Source: Pseudomonadota bacterium (GTDB lineage Bacteria; Pseudomonadota; Gammaproteobacteria; Xanthomonadales; Xanthomonadaceae). Taken from it: a stretch of DNA of 10,046 nucleotides. The first letter of the stretch is position 1, and every line of letters starts with the position of its first letter. Below, piece after piece: positions 1 through 7,349 of this stretch. The notes beneath the pieces are model-generated. The model was not told the origin of the DNA. It made no database searches and saw only the letters and a list, made by a program, of their open reading frames with translations. Position numbers and translations under genes: made by a program. The stretch covers positions 1 to 10,046 of the forward strand of contig JAEWJB010000181.1 of assembly GCA_023386795.1 (NCBI GenBank), written 5' to 3'.

Positions 1-2
1 GA

Positions 3-71
3 GCCGCGACGGACCTGTACGCCAGGCCGGGGCCCGCGCCGCAAGCCAGTGCAACCACCCGCCAGACGTAA
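3..71 (+). CDS. possible 3' end of an upstream gene (partial)
   Basis: The frame beginning at base 3 is open from the window edge to a TAA at 69-71. It encodes about 22 residues rich in Ala, Pro and Thr. Nearly all its third codon positions are G or C, as in the confirmed genes here, and the other two frames look less coding-like. This would fit the C-terminal tail of a gene that starts outside the window. The stretch is too short to recognise a family. It could equally be non-coding leader DNA of the next gene. Confidence 0.25.
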   Translation, partial: AATDLYARPGPAPQASATTRQT

Positions 72-162
72 CCCGCCCGAGAACCGCTCCAGGGCAAACG
101 ACTGGCCCAAATCCCCCAGATGGGGCAATCTGCCAAACCCACGCTGTCCCCGGAGCCCGTTG

Positions 163-2115
163 ATGCCGTCCCGCCTCGTCCGCCTGATCGCACTGTTCCT
201 GGCCACCACCGTCTCCCTGGCGATGGCCCCCCACAGCGAGGCGGCGACGCAGAAGAAGAAGGCATCCACGAGCCAGTCACAGAAGGCGAAGACCCCGGCC
301 AAGTCCGGCAGCAAGAGCAAGGCCAAGGGCAAGAAGTCCACCGCCAAGCCGCGCGCCGCCGCCCCCGCCAAGGCGCTCACCAAGTCCCAGCAGCTGGACC
401 GCCTGTACGCCGATTACTGGCAAGCCTCGCTCAAGCTCAATCCGCTGCAGGCCACGTTCCAGGGCGATCACCGCTACGACGACCAGCTGCCCAACTACCT
501 CTCGCCGGCTTTCCGCCAGCAGAGCCACGACTTCACCACCCAGTGGCTGGCCAAGGTCGAGGCCATCGGCGCTGACGGCCTCAGCGGGCAGGACCTGCTC
601 AGCTATGAAATCTTCGTGCGCGACGCGCGCAGCGCGCTGGCCGCCGAACAGTTCCCGACCTGGATGCAGCCGGTCAACCAGTTCTACAACATCGCCAGCA
701 TCGCCGCGATGCTCGGCTCGGGCACCGGCGCGCAGCCGTTCGAAACCGTGCAGGACTACGACAACTGGGCACGCCGCGCCGACCAGTTGCCCGCCCTGTT
801 CGACCAGGCCATCACCAACATGCGCGAAGGCATGAAGGCCGGTGTCGTGCAGCCGCGCGCGCTCATGGAAAAAGTGCTGCCGCAGCTGGATGCGATCATC
901 CGCCCCACCGCCGAGGAAACGCTGTTCTGGGCGCCGGTGCGCAACCTGCCGGCCAGCTTCAGCGACGCGGACAAGCAACGCATCACCGCCGACTACAAGC
1001 GCATGATCGACGTCAAGATCATGCCGGCCTACCGTGCGCTGCGCGGCTTCATCGCCACCGAATACCTGCCGGCCACGCGGTCCACCGATGGCATGGCCGC
1101 CCTGCCCAACGGCGCGGCCTGGTACGCCAACAACGTGCGCCAGAGCACCACTTCCGACCTCACGCCGGCGCAGATCCACCAGATCGGACTGGATGAAGTG
1201 GCGCGCATCCACGGGCAGATCCAGGCGGTGATGAAGCAGGTGAAGTTCCGCGGGTCGATGCAGAAGTTCTTCAAGTACATGCAGACCGACAAGCGCTTCA
1301 CCTTCCAGAGCGAGGACGCGCTGCTGGCCTACTACCGCGGCCTGGAGGCCAAGGTGGACGCGCGCGTGCCGCAACTGTTCTCGCTGACGCCGAAGGCGAA
1401 GTTCGAGATCCGCCCGGTGGAGCCGTACCGCGCGCAGTCGGCGGCCGGTGGTTCCTACATGCGCCCCGGCGGCACGCGCCCGGGCATCTTCTACGTGAAT
1501 ACCTACGACCTGCCCTCGCGCAAGACGTGGGATGCCGAAGACCTCTACCTGCACGAGGCCATCCCCGGCCACCATTACCAGCTCGGCCTGCAGCAGGAAC
1601 TGGGGGAGCTGCCCGATTTCCGCCGCTTCGGCGGCGAGACCGCCTTCATCGAAGGCTGGGGACTGTACGCAGAATCGCTCGGCAAGGACCTGGGCCTGTA
1701 CGAGGATCCATACAACTACTTCGGCTACCTGCAGAACGAGCTGTGGCGCGCGATCCGCCTGGTGGTCGATACGGGCCTGCACGCCAAGGGCTGGAGCCGC
1801 CAGCAGGTGATCGACTACATGCTGGAGAACTCCGCCTCCAGCCAGACCGATGCCGTCGCAGAGGCCGAGCGCTACATGGCCATTCCCGGCCAGGCACTGG
1901 CCTACAAGGTCGGGGAGCTGAAGATCATGCAGCTGCGCCAGCAAGCGCAGGCCGCGCTCGGCCCGCGCTTCGACATCCGCGCCTTCCATGCCGAAGTGCT
2001 CAAGGATGGCTCGGTGCCGCTGGATATCCTGCAAGAGAAGATCGAGCGCTGGATCCAGGCGCAGCAGAACCCGCCTGCCGCCCCCGCCCCTTCGGCCCCG
2101 CCCGCCAAACCCTGA
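163..2115 (+). CDS. exported DUF885 family protein, predicted zinc-metallopeptidase-like
   Basis: A 650-residue protein. I chose the ATG at 163 because a GGAG lies at 152-155, 7 bases upstream, and because this start places a signal peptide at the N-terminus: Arg at 4 and 7, a hydrophobic core at about 8-22, and likely cleavage after SEA (residue 27). An in-frame ATG at 49 would bury that signal. Residues 28-74 are a low-complexity tail with 14 lysines and no acidic residue. The DUF885 domain runs from about 78 to 635. It carries the family motif HEAIPGHH (H464, E465, H470), an expanded form of the HExxH zinc site, followed by EGWGLYAE starting at E497, a plausible further ligand. The C-terminus is Pro/Ala-rich. 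The family is thought to be peptidase-like, but its substrates are poorly known; peptide breakdown in the periplasm is my inference. The serine hydrolase gene follows after 7 bases, so the two are probably co-transcribed. Confidence 0.9.
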   Translation: MPSRLVRLIALFLATTVSLAMAPHSEAATQKKKASTSQSQKAKTPAKSGSKSKAKGKKSTAKPRAAAPAKALTKSQQLDRLYADYWQASLKLNPLQATFQGDHRYDDQLPNYLSPAFRQQSHDFTTQWLAKVEAIGADGLSGQDLLSYEIFVRDARSALAAEQFPTWMQPVNQFYNIASIAAMLGSGTGAQPFETVQDYDNWARRADQLPALFDQAITNMREGMKAGVVQPRALMEKVLPQLDAIIRPTAEETLFWAPVRNLPASFSDADKQRITADYKRMIDVKIMPAYRALRGFIATEYLPATRSTDGMAALPNGAAWYANNVRQSTTSDLTPAQIHQIGLDEVARIHGQIQAVMKQVKFRGSMQKFFKYMQTDKRFTFQSEDALLAYYRGLEAKVDARVPQLFSLTPKAKFEIRPVEPYRAQSAAGGSYMRPGGTRPGIFYVNTYDLPSRKTWDAEDLYLHEAIPGHHYQLGLQQELGELPDFRRFGGETAFIEGWGLYAESLGKDLGLYEDPYNYFGYLQNELWRAIRLVVDTGLHAKGWSRQQVIDYMLENSASSQTDAVAEAERYMAIPGQALAYKVGELKIMQLRQQAQAALGPRFDIRAFHAEVLKDGSVPLDILQEKIERWIQAQQNPPAAPAPSAPPAKP

Positions 2116-2122
2116 GGATCCC

Positions 2123-3193
2123 ATGCGCGTCGCCGCCTGCCTGTGGCTGTGCCTGCTGGGCTGGACCATCGGCGCGGCGAATGCCGCCCCGGTCATCACG
2201 CCGCCGGACGGGGGCGTGGATGCGCTGATGCGCGATTACGACGGCATGCAGCCCGGCGCCGCTGTGCTGGTGCTGCGCGATGGCGAACCGGTGTTCCGGC
2301 GTGGCTACGGCCTGGCGGTGGTCGAGGACGCCACGCGTGTCACGCCGCGCACCAACTTCCGGCTGGCGTCGATCAGCAAGCAGTTCACCGCCGCGGCGAT
2401 CCTGCTGCTCGCGCAGGACGGCCAGCTTTCGCTGGACGACAAGGTCAAGCGCTGGCTGCCCTCGCTGCCGGCGGCGGCCGATGCAGTCACGATCCGCCAG
2501 CTGCTCTCGCATACGGGCGGGTTGATCGACTACGAGGACCTGATGCCGGCCACGCAGGCCACTCAACTGCACGACATCGACGTGCTGCACCTGCTGGAAA
2601 AATCCGACCGCACCTATTTCCCGCCGGGCAAGGGCTACCGCTACAGCAATGGCGGCTACGCGCTGCTGGCGCTGGTGGTCGGCAAGGCCTCCGGCCAGGA
2701 TTTCGCCACCTTCCTTCGCCAGCGCATCTTCGTGCCCCTGGGAATGCGCGACACCTTCGCCCACCAGGACGGCGTGGATGAAGTGCCCGATCGCGCCTAC
2801 GGCTACAGCCGCATCGACGGCCACTGGCAGCGTGCCGACCAGAGCCCGACCAGCGCCGTGCTCGGCGATGGCGGCATCTATTCCTCGCTCGACGACCTCG
2901 CCCGCTGGGACGCGGCGCTATACGACGAACGCCTGCTCAAGGCCGGCTGGCTGCGGCAGGCGTTTTCGCCGGCCACCGCCACGCCCGAGCCCGACGTGCC
3001 GTTCTATGGCTTCGGTTGGCGCCTGAACGGCGAGACGGTCTGGCACAGCGGCGAAAGCATCGGCTTTCGCAACGTGATCGTGCGTTATCCGCAGCGCCAC
3101 TTCACGGTGATCGTACTCACCAACCGCGATGGGCCCGAGCCGTATCCGCTGGCGCTGAAGATCGCGCATCGCTTCCTCTACGGCACGCCCTGA
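2123..3193 (+). CDS. exported serine hydrolase, class C beta-lactamase / penicillin-binding-like family
   Basis: A 356-residue protein of the Beta-lactamase (PF00144, AmpC/esterase EstB-like) family. The N-terminus is a signal peptide with likely cleavage after the ANA ending at residue 21. The three catalytic motifs are visible: SISK with nucleophile S83 and K86, YSN at 174-176, and HSG at 308-310 in place of the KTG box of true beta-lactamases. GDGGIYSS near 248-255 is also typical. Members include D-amino-acid peptidases, esterases and carboxypeptidases, and most are not antibiotic-resistance enzymes; the HSG form argues against calling this AmpC. The start at 2123 is set by a GAGGA at 2114-2118 that begins inside the TGA stop of the upstream gene (2113-2115), which suggests translational coupling. 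The likely site of action is the periplasm, perhaps on peptides or cell-wall fragments (inference). No lipobox is evident at the cleavage site. Confidence 0.92.
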   Translation: MRVAACLWLCLLGWTIGAANAAPVITPPDGGVDALMRDYDGMQPGAAVLVLRDGEPVFRRGYGLAVVEDATRVTPRTNFRLASISKQFTAAAILLLAQDGQLSLDDKVKRWLPSLPAAADAVTIRQLLSHTGGLIDYEDLMPATQATQLHDIDVLHLLEKSDRTYFPPGKGYRYSNGGYALLALVVGKASGQDFATFLRQRIFVPLGMRDTFAHQDGVDEVPDRAYGYSRIDGHWQRADQSPTSAVLGDGGIYSSLDDLARWDAALYDERLLKAGWLRQAFSPATATPEPDVPFYGFGWRLNGETVWHSGESIGFRNVIVRYPQRHFTVIVLTNRDGPEPYPLALKIAHRFLYGTP

Positions 3194-3211
3194 CCCGGCA
3201 GTTCAGCGCGC

Positions 3212-3230
3212 GCATGCGATCATCGCGTGC
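3212..3230 (+). promoter_or_regulatory. candidate promoter / dyad upstream of the VOC gene
   Basis: A 19-base dyad, GCATGCGAT-C-ATCGCGTGC, lies between the serine hydrolase stop and the VOC start; its nine arm pairs include one G-T mismatch. The core GATCAT (3218-3223) could serve as a -10 element, with transcription starting about 20 bases before the ATG at 3253. The same CATGCGAT.ATC string occurs in front of metG. I see no convincing -35 box, so this could instead be an operator or chance. Confidence 0.3.
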
Positions 3231-3252
3231 TTCCCCACACATGGAGGCCAGC

Positions 3253-3636
3253 ATGCTCCAGGGCATCCACCACGTCGCGATCATCGCCTCCGATTACGCG
3301 CGTTCGCGCCGCTTCTATACCGAGACCCTGGGCTTGCGCGTGGTCCACGAGGTCTATCGCCAGGCCCGCGACTCCTGGAAGCTCGATCTCGCCCTGCCCG
3401 ACGGCAGCCAGATCGAGCTGTTTTCCTTTCCGGCGCCGCCGCCGCGCCCGAGTCGTCCCGAAGCACAGGGCCTGCGCCACCTCGCCTTCCGCGTCGGTGA
3501 CCTCGACGCCGCCGTCGCACGCCTGACCGCCGCCGGCGTGGCCTGCGAACCGATCCGCGTGGACGAGTACACCGGCAAGCGCTTCACCTTCTTCGCCGAC
3601 CCCGACGACCTCCCGCTGGAGCTGTACGCCGTCTGA
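3253..3636 (+). CDS. VOC (glyoxalase-fold) family protein, YaeR/GloA2-like
   Basis: A 127-residue cytoplasmic protein with two beta-alpha-beta-beta-beta modules of the vicinal oxygen chelate superfamily. It resembles E. coli YaeR (129 residues) almost end to end as I recall that sequence, including HHVAIIASDYARSR, ARDSWK, IELFSFP, RPSRPEA, GLRHLAF and KRFTFF.DP. The expected metal ligands are H7, E55, H76 and E123, the glyoxalase I-type H-E-H-E set. The family binds a divalent metal, but the substrate of YaeR-type members is not established, so glyoxalase activity should not be assumed. The start at ATG 3253 follows GGAGG at 3243-3247 with 5 bases between. An in-frame ATG at 3241 overlaps that site and is less likely. 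The gene sits 59 bases after the serine hydrolase and may have its own promoter. No signal peptide. Confidence 0.93.
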   Translation: MLQGIHHVAIIASDYARSRRFYTETLGLRVVHEVYRQARDSWKLDLALPDGSQIELFSFPAPPPRPSRPEAQGLRHLAFRVGDLDAAVARLTAAGVACEPIRVDEYTGKRFTFFADPDDLPLELYAV

Positions 3637-3778
3637 GGCGTGCGAAAAATCCAACGAGTTGTACGGTTGTGCGCGTCGCACGGCCATTTGTCGCAACGCG
3701 TGCAGAACTGCGCTTGAACGAAATCCTTACGAACGGCGTCATGCAAGGACGCCGCCGCACACGCCAAAGCGTCGATGC

Positions 3779-3793
3779 GGTGGGCAGCCCACC
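3779..3793. promoter_or_regulatory. perfect inverted repeat before the TonB-dependent receptor gene
   Basis: GGTGGGC-A-GCCCACC is a perfect 7-base inverted repeat around one central base. It ends 7 bases before the GAGGA ribosome binding site (3801-3805) of the receptor gene. It may be an operator for a repressor, or an RNA hairpin (GGUGGG stem, CAG loop) next to the translation start. The rest of the 177-base gap contains another short dyad, GTGCG-CGT-CGCAC at 3669-3681, and a TTGAAC at 3714-3719 that could be a -35 box but lacks a good -10 partner. I recognise no Fur box or known riboswitch. Confidence 0.4.
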
Positions 3794-3813
3794 CGTTCGA
3801 GAGGAAGCACGCA

Positions 3814-6678
3814 ATGCATGGACAGACCCCGCGCGCCCGGCGCGCACGACTGGCGCTGGCGATCACCGCGCTGATCGGCGGCACCGCCGCACAGGCGCAG
3901 GACACACCGCCCGCCGCGCCGGCCGACGCCACCACCACCCTGGAGGCGGTGAGCGTGACCGGCACCCGCCTCAAGAGCCAGACCATGACCGCGGCCAGCC
4001 CGGTGATGGAGATCGACGCCGAACGCTTCAAGCAGAGCGGCGCCACGCGGGTGGAGGACCTGGTCAACCAGTTCCCGCAGATGACCGCCAATTTCGACAG
4101 CTTCCAGAACAACGGCGCGACCGGCTACGGCACCGTCAGCCTGCGTGACCTGGGTGCCTCGCGCACGCTCACCCTGTTCAACGGCCGCCGCCTGCCGATC
4201 GGCACCGATGAAACCACCGACCTGAGCATCATCCCGTCCTACCTGCTCAAGCGCGTGGACGTGCTCACCGGCGGGGCGTCGGCGGTGTATGGCTCGGATG
4301 CGGTGGCCGGCGTGGTCAACTTCATGCTCGACGACGAGTTCGAAGGCGTGGCCGCCAACATCGGCTATTCCGCCTACCAGCACGACAACGACAACGACTA
4401 CATGCGCAAGCTGGCCGGACAATCCGGCTATGCGTCTGCGCAAGGCAATTCCGGGTTCGGCGGCATCGCCCGCAATCTCGACCTCGCCGTCGGCGGCAAG
4501 TTCGGCGAGAACGGCCATGCCATCGGCTGGCTCGGCTGGCGAAAGAACGAGGCGCTGATGCAGGGCGACCGCGACTACTCCGCCTGCGCGCTCAACGCCA
4601 GCGGCACCGGCTGCGGCGGCTCGGCCACCGCCGATCCGCCGAACTTCCTCGTTACCGACGACAGCGGCCGCGCGCGCTATGCCCACCTGCTGCCAGACGG
4701 CCGCTGGGCGCCGGGCCAGGCCGGCCTGTACAACTATGCGCCGGCGAATTTCTACCAGCGCCCGGACGAACGCTTCAACGGTGGCTTCTCGCTCAAGTAC
4801 GAGATCAACCCACAGTTCCGCCCGTACCTGGAGGGCCAGTTCGTCAACCACCAGTCGACCTCGCAGCTTGCACCCAGCGGCACGTTCTTCGGCGACGACC
4901 TGTCGATGGCATGCACCGACCCGCTGCTGGGCAGCCTGTGCAGCGACCTGGGCGTGGCGGGCAGCGACGTGTCGGTCAGCGTGGGCAAGCGCAACGTCGA
5001 AGGTGGCGCGCGGGTCACCGATACCGACACCAACAGCTTCCGCCTGGTAGTCGGCAGCAACGGCGACCTCAACGAGCGCTGGTCGTATGACGCCTATTTC
5101 CTCTATGCGCGCAACAACAGCACCGAGACCGCCCGCAACGATTTCCTCAAGGACCGCGTGGTCGACGCGCTGCGCGGCTGCCCCGCCGGCGCCTTCAAAG
5201 GTTGCGTGCCGTACAACGTCTGGGTGCCCAACGGCGTGACCCCGGCCGCGGCCGCAGCGCTTGCCGGCACCAGCCTGCGCGAATGGGACACCACGCTGAA
5301 GGTGCTTTCGGCCTATGCAAGCGGGGACACCGGGTGGTCCCTGCCCTGGGCAGCCGAGGATGCATTCAAGCTGGTGGTCGGCATGGAATGGCGCGACCAG
5401 CGCTACGGCACCACGTCCGACAACGACACCCGCACCGGCAACTTCTCCGGCGCCGGCGGCCCGCGCCCGGACGTGAGCGGTGCCTACAACGTCACCGAGG
5501 CGTTTCTCGAAGGCGGCCTGCCGATCATCGCCCATGCCGGCGCGCTCGACCGGCTCAACGCCGACCTGGGCGTGCGCTATTCGGATTACTCCACTTCCGG
5601 CGGTGTGGGCACCTACAAGGTTGGCCTGACCGCGGACCTGTTCGAGGACCGCCTGCACCTGCGCGGCGGATGGAACCGCGCGATCCGCGGCCCCAGCGTC
5701 TCGGCGTTGTACCGTCCGCAGACCATCGCGTTGTGGAACGGCAGCGACCCGTGCGCCGGCAGCACGCCGGAGTTCACCCCCGCGCAATGCGCACGCACCG
5801 GGGTGAGCGCCGCGCAGTACGGCACCGTGCTGGAGAGCCCGGCCGGCCAGTACAACATGCTCTATGGCGGCAGCCGGGAACTGGCCCCGGAAACCGCCGA
5901 CACCTGGACCTTCGGGGCGGCGTTCACCCCGATCCCCCGCCTCGACCTGAGCGTGGACTACTACGACATCGAGGTCCGCAACGCGATCACCGACATCGGT
6001 GCCAGCACGATCCTGCGCAGCTGCGGCCAGAATGGCATCGCCGCGCTGTGCGACCGCGTGCACCGCAACCGCTCCACCGGCGACCTGTGGGTGGGCGATG
6101 ACCGGGTGGATTCGGGCTACGTCACCAATGTCTACGACAACTTCGGCAACTTCTACTACCGCGGCATCGACCTGAGCGCACGCTACCGCTGGACCGTCGG
6201 CGCGGGCAGCCTGGTCACCGACCTGGTCGGCAGCTACACGCTGGAACAGAAGAACGAGCCGATCCCGGGCGTTGCCAGCGCCAGCTACGATTGCGCGGGC
6301 GTCATCAACGAATCGTGCAACAGCCCGCAGTGGCGCCACGTGGCCAATGCCCGCTACAGCTGGGACAACTACTCGGTGGGGGTGCGCTGGCGTTATGTCG
6401 GCGAGGTCGACTACACCAACACCGATGGCACGGCAGGCACCACCGACAAGTTGGTCGCACAGGCCGGCGGCATCGATGCGGCCAACTACTTCGACCTCAG
6501 TGGTTCGATGCGTTTCGCCGACGCCTGGGAATGGACGCTGGGGGTGAACAACCTGTTCGACCGCGCCCCGCCGCTGGTCGGTTCCACCCTGGTGGGCGCG
6601 TACGGCAACGCCAACTCGCCCAGCGGCTACGACCCGGCCGGCCGCTACCTTTTCACCAGCCTGTCCTACCGGTACTGA
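3814..6678 (+). CDS. TonB-dependent outer-membrane receptor
   Basis: A 954-residue receptor for energised uptake across the outer membrane. The start at ATG 3814 follows GAGGA at 3801-3805 by 8 bases; the in-frame ATG at 3775 would put a non-signal stretch in front. The signal peptide has an Arg-rich start (R7, R9, R10, R12), a hydrophobic core at about 13-24 and cleavage after AQA at residue 28. A TonB-box-like EAVSVTG lies at 44-50. The plug spans about 53-170 and ends in the typical TGGASAVYGSDAVAGVVNF segment (152-170). The 22-strand barrel fills the rest, ending in aromatic residues (SYRY, terminal Tyr). Its only 12 cysteines form six close pairs: 258/267, 367/376, 456/464, 647/659, 737/746 and 827/835. 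The ligand is unknown; large receptors of this type are numerous in xanthomonads and often take up carbohydrates, peptides or metal chelates. No substrate-specific gene lies next to it, and it appears to be transcribed alone. Confidence 0.95.
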   Translation: MHGQTPRARRARLALAITALIGGTAAQAQDTPPAAPADATTTLEAVSVTGTRLKSQTMTAASPVMEIDAERFKQSGATRVEDLVNQFPQMTANFDSFQNNGATGYGTVSLRDLGASRTLTLFNGRRLPIGTDETTDLSIIPSYLLKRVDVLTGGASAVYGSDAVAGVVNFMLDDEFEGVAANIGYSAYQHDNDNDYMRKLAGQSGYASAQGNSGFGGIARNLDLAVGGKFGENGHAIGWLGWRKNEALMQGDRDYSACALNASGTGCGGSATADPPNFLVTDDSGRARYAHLLPDGRWAPGQAGLYNYAPANFYQRPDERFNGGFSLKYEINPQFRPYLEGQFVNHQSTSQLAPSGTFFGDDLSMACTDPLLGSLCSDLGVAGSDVSVSVGKRNVEGGARVTDTDTNSFRLVVGSNGDLNERWSYDAYFLYARNNSTETARNDFLKDRVVDALRGCPAGAFKGCVPYNVWVPNGVTPAAAAALAGTSLREWDTTLKVLSAYASGDTGWSLPWAAEDAFKLVVGMEWRDQRYGTTSDNDTRTGNFSGAGGPRPDVSGAYNVTEAFLEGGLPIIAHAGALDRLNADLGVRYSDYSTSGGVGTYKVGLTADLFEDRLHLRGGWNRAIRGPSVSALYRPQTIALWNGSDPCAGSTPEFTPAQCARTGVSAAQYGTVLESPAGQYNMLYGGSRELAPETADTWTFGAAFTPIPRLDLSVDYYDIEVRNAITDIGASTILRSCGQNGIAALCDRVHRNRSTGDLWVGDDRVDSGYVTNVYDNFGNFYYRGIDLSARYRWTVGAGSLVTDLVGSYTLEQKNEPIPGVASASYDCAGVINESCNSPQWRHVANARYSWDNYSVGVRWRYVGEVDYTNTDGTAGTTDKLVAQAGGIDAANYFDLSGSMRFADAWEWTLGVNNLFDRAPPLVGSTLVGAYGNANSPSGYDPAGRYLFTSLSYRY

Positions 6679-6684
6679 CCGCCG

Positions 6685-6717
6685 CCGCCGGGGCCGTTGA
6701 CCCGTCCCCGGCGGTTT
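6685..6717 (+). terminator. terminator-like hairpin after the receptor gene
   Basis: CCGCCGGGG (6685-6693) pairs perfectly with CCCCGGCGG (6706-6714) across a 12-base loop, 6 bases after the receptor stop codon. Only three T follow, so it is a weak intrinsic terminator at best. Confidence 0.5.
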
Positions 6718-6742
6718 CCGTACCCGCGCGAATGGGTATAAA
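6715..6742 (+). promoter_or_regulatory. candidate promoter of the DUF2147 gene
   Basis: TATAAA at 6737-6742 is an unusually A/T-rich patch in this GC-rich DNA and a reasonable -10 box, about 57 bases before the ATG at 6799. TTTCCG at 6715-6720 with a 16-base spacer is a weak -35. A better-looking TTGACC at 6697-6702 is too far away (34 bases) and lies in the terminator loop. Confidence 0.4.
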
Positions 6743-6798
6743 GTCGGCGCATCGCCCGGCGCGTTGCCGGGTACTTCGAATGCCCTGGGAGGGGACAC

Positions 6799-7242
6799 AT
6801 GCGCAAACTCCGTCACGCCCTGCTGCTCGCGCTGCCGCTGCTCGGCCTGAGCCTGGCCGCCAGCGCGGCCGATTCGGCCGCCGGCCGCTGGAAGACCATC
6901 GACGACAAGACCGGCAAGGTGAAGTCCATCGTCGAGATCACCCAGGCTGCCAATGGCACGCTGTCGGGCAAGGTGGTCGAGATCCTGCAGTCCGACCGCG
7001 GCCCGAACCCGGTCTGCGACAAGTGCGACGGCGAGCGCAAGAACAAGCCGGTCAAGGGCATGACCATCCTGTGGAACCTCAAGGCCGACGACGCCAGCCA
7101 CTGGTCCGGCGGCACCATCCTGGATCCGGCCAACGGCAAGACCTACAAGTCCAAGCTGGAACTGCAGCCGGGTGGCCAGAAGCTGGATGTTTCCGGCTGC
7201 ATCATGTTCATCTGCCGGGCGCAGACCTGGGTGCGCGAATAA
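6799..7242 (+). CDS. small exported DUF2147 family protein
   Basis: A 147-residue protein with a signal peptide: R2, K3 and R5, a hydrophobic core at about 8-20 and cleavage near ASA at residue 23. The mature part shows the DUF2147 pattern: GRWKTIDDKTGK at the start (29-40), VEITQAANGTLSGKVV, a CDKC pair (C73, C76), KPVKGMTILW, then SGGTILDPANGKTY and a C-terminal QTWVRE. Family members are small periplasmic or secreted beta-rich proteins with no established biochemical role. Here a second cysteine pair, C134 and C139, lies near the C-terminus and could bond with C73/C76 (inference). The start is fixed by GGAGG at 6788-6792, 6 bases before the ATG. The gene appears to be a single-gene unit between its own promoter and a terminator. 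Confidence 0.9.
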   Translation: MRKLRHALLLALPLLGLSLAASAADSAAGRWKTIDDKTGKVKSIVEITQAANGTLSGKVVEILQSDRGPNPVCDKCDGERKNKPVKGMTILWNLKADDASHWSGGTILDPANGKTYKSKLELQPGGQKLDVSGCIMFICRAQTWVRE

Positions 7243-7267
7243 GCGCGTCACCCACCTGCGTCCTTCG

Positions 7268-7297
7268 CGACCCGGCTCCGGCCGGGTCGTTCGTTTC
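7268..7297 (+). terminator. intrinsic terminator after the DUF2147 gene
   Basis: CGACCCGGC (7268-7276), loop TCCG, then GCCGGGTCG (7281-7289) form a perfect 9-base-pair stem followed by the T-rich TTCGTTTC (7290-7297). It sits 26 bases after the DUF2147 stop and isolates metG from upstream transcription. Confidence 0.75.
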
Positions 7298-7305
7298 GGC
7301 CATGC

Positions 7306-7311
7306 GATAAT
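7306..7311 (+). promoter_or_regulatory. candidate -10 box of metG
   Basis: GATAAT (7306-7311), within CATGCGATAATC, matches the sigma-70 -10 consensus at five of six bases. It lies just after the upstream terminator and about 38 bases before the metG ATG. No clear -35 box is visible at the right distance. Confidence 0.5.
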
Positions 7312-7349
7312 CCCCGGTCCCCCGCGTCCCGCCAGGCTGTCATCCCGCC

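Noticed and set aside
103..135. An imperfect hairpin, TGGC...CCCC-AGAT-GGGG...GCCA, before the DUF885 start.
   Set aside because: The stem is short and interrupted, with no T-run, so it is neither a convincing terminator nor a recognisable regulatory element.
277..2199. A minus-strand open frame of about 640 codons opposite the DUF885 gene; similarly one at 7248-8918 opposite metG.
   Set aside because: Same antisense artefact of high GC. There is no domain, no plausible start context, and each covers a confidently identified plus-strand gene.
2123..3193. Calling the serine hydrolase an AmpC beta-lactamase resistance gene.
   Set aside because: It has SISK and YSN but HSG instead of KTG, and lacks a neighbouring ampR-type regulator; the broad family is mainly peptidases and esterases.
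3739..7251. A minus-strand open frame of over 1,100 codons across the receptor and DUF2147 genes.
   Set aside because: It is the antisense shadow of G/C-rich third positions. Its translation is low-complexity (Val, Ala, Gly, Arg, His) with no recognisable domain, and the plus strand holds clear families.
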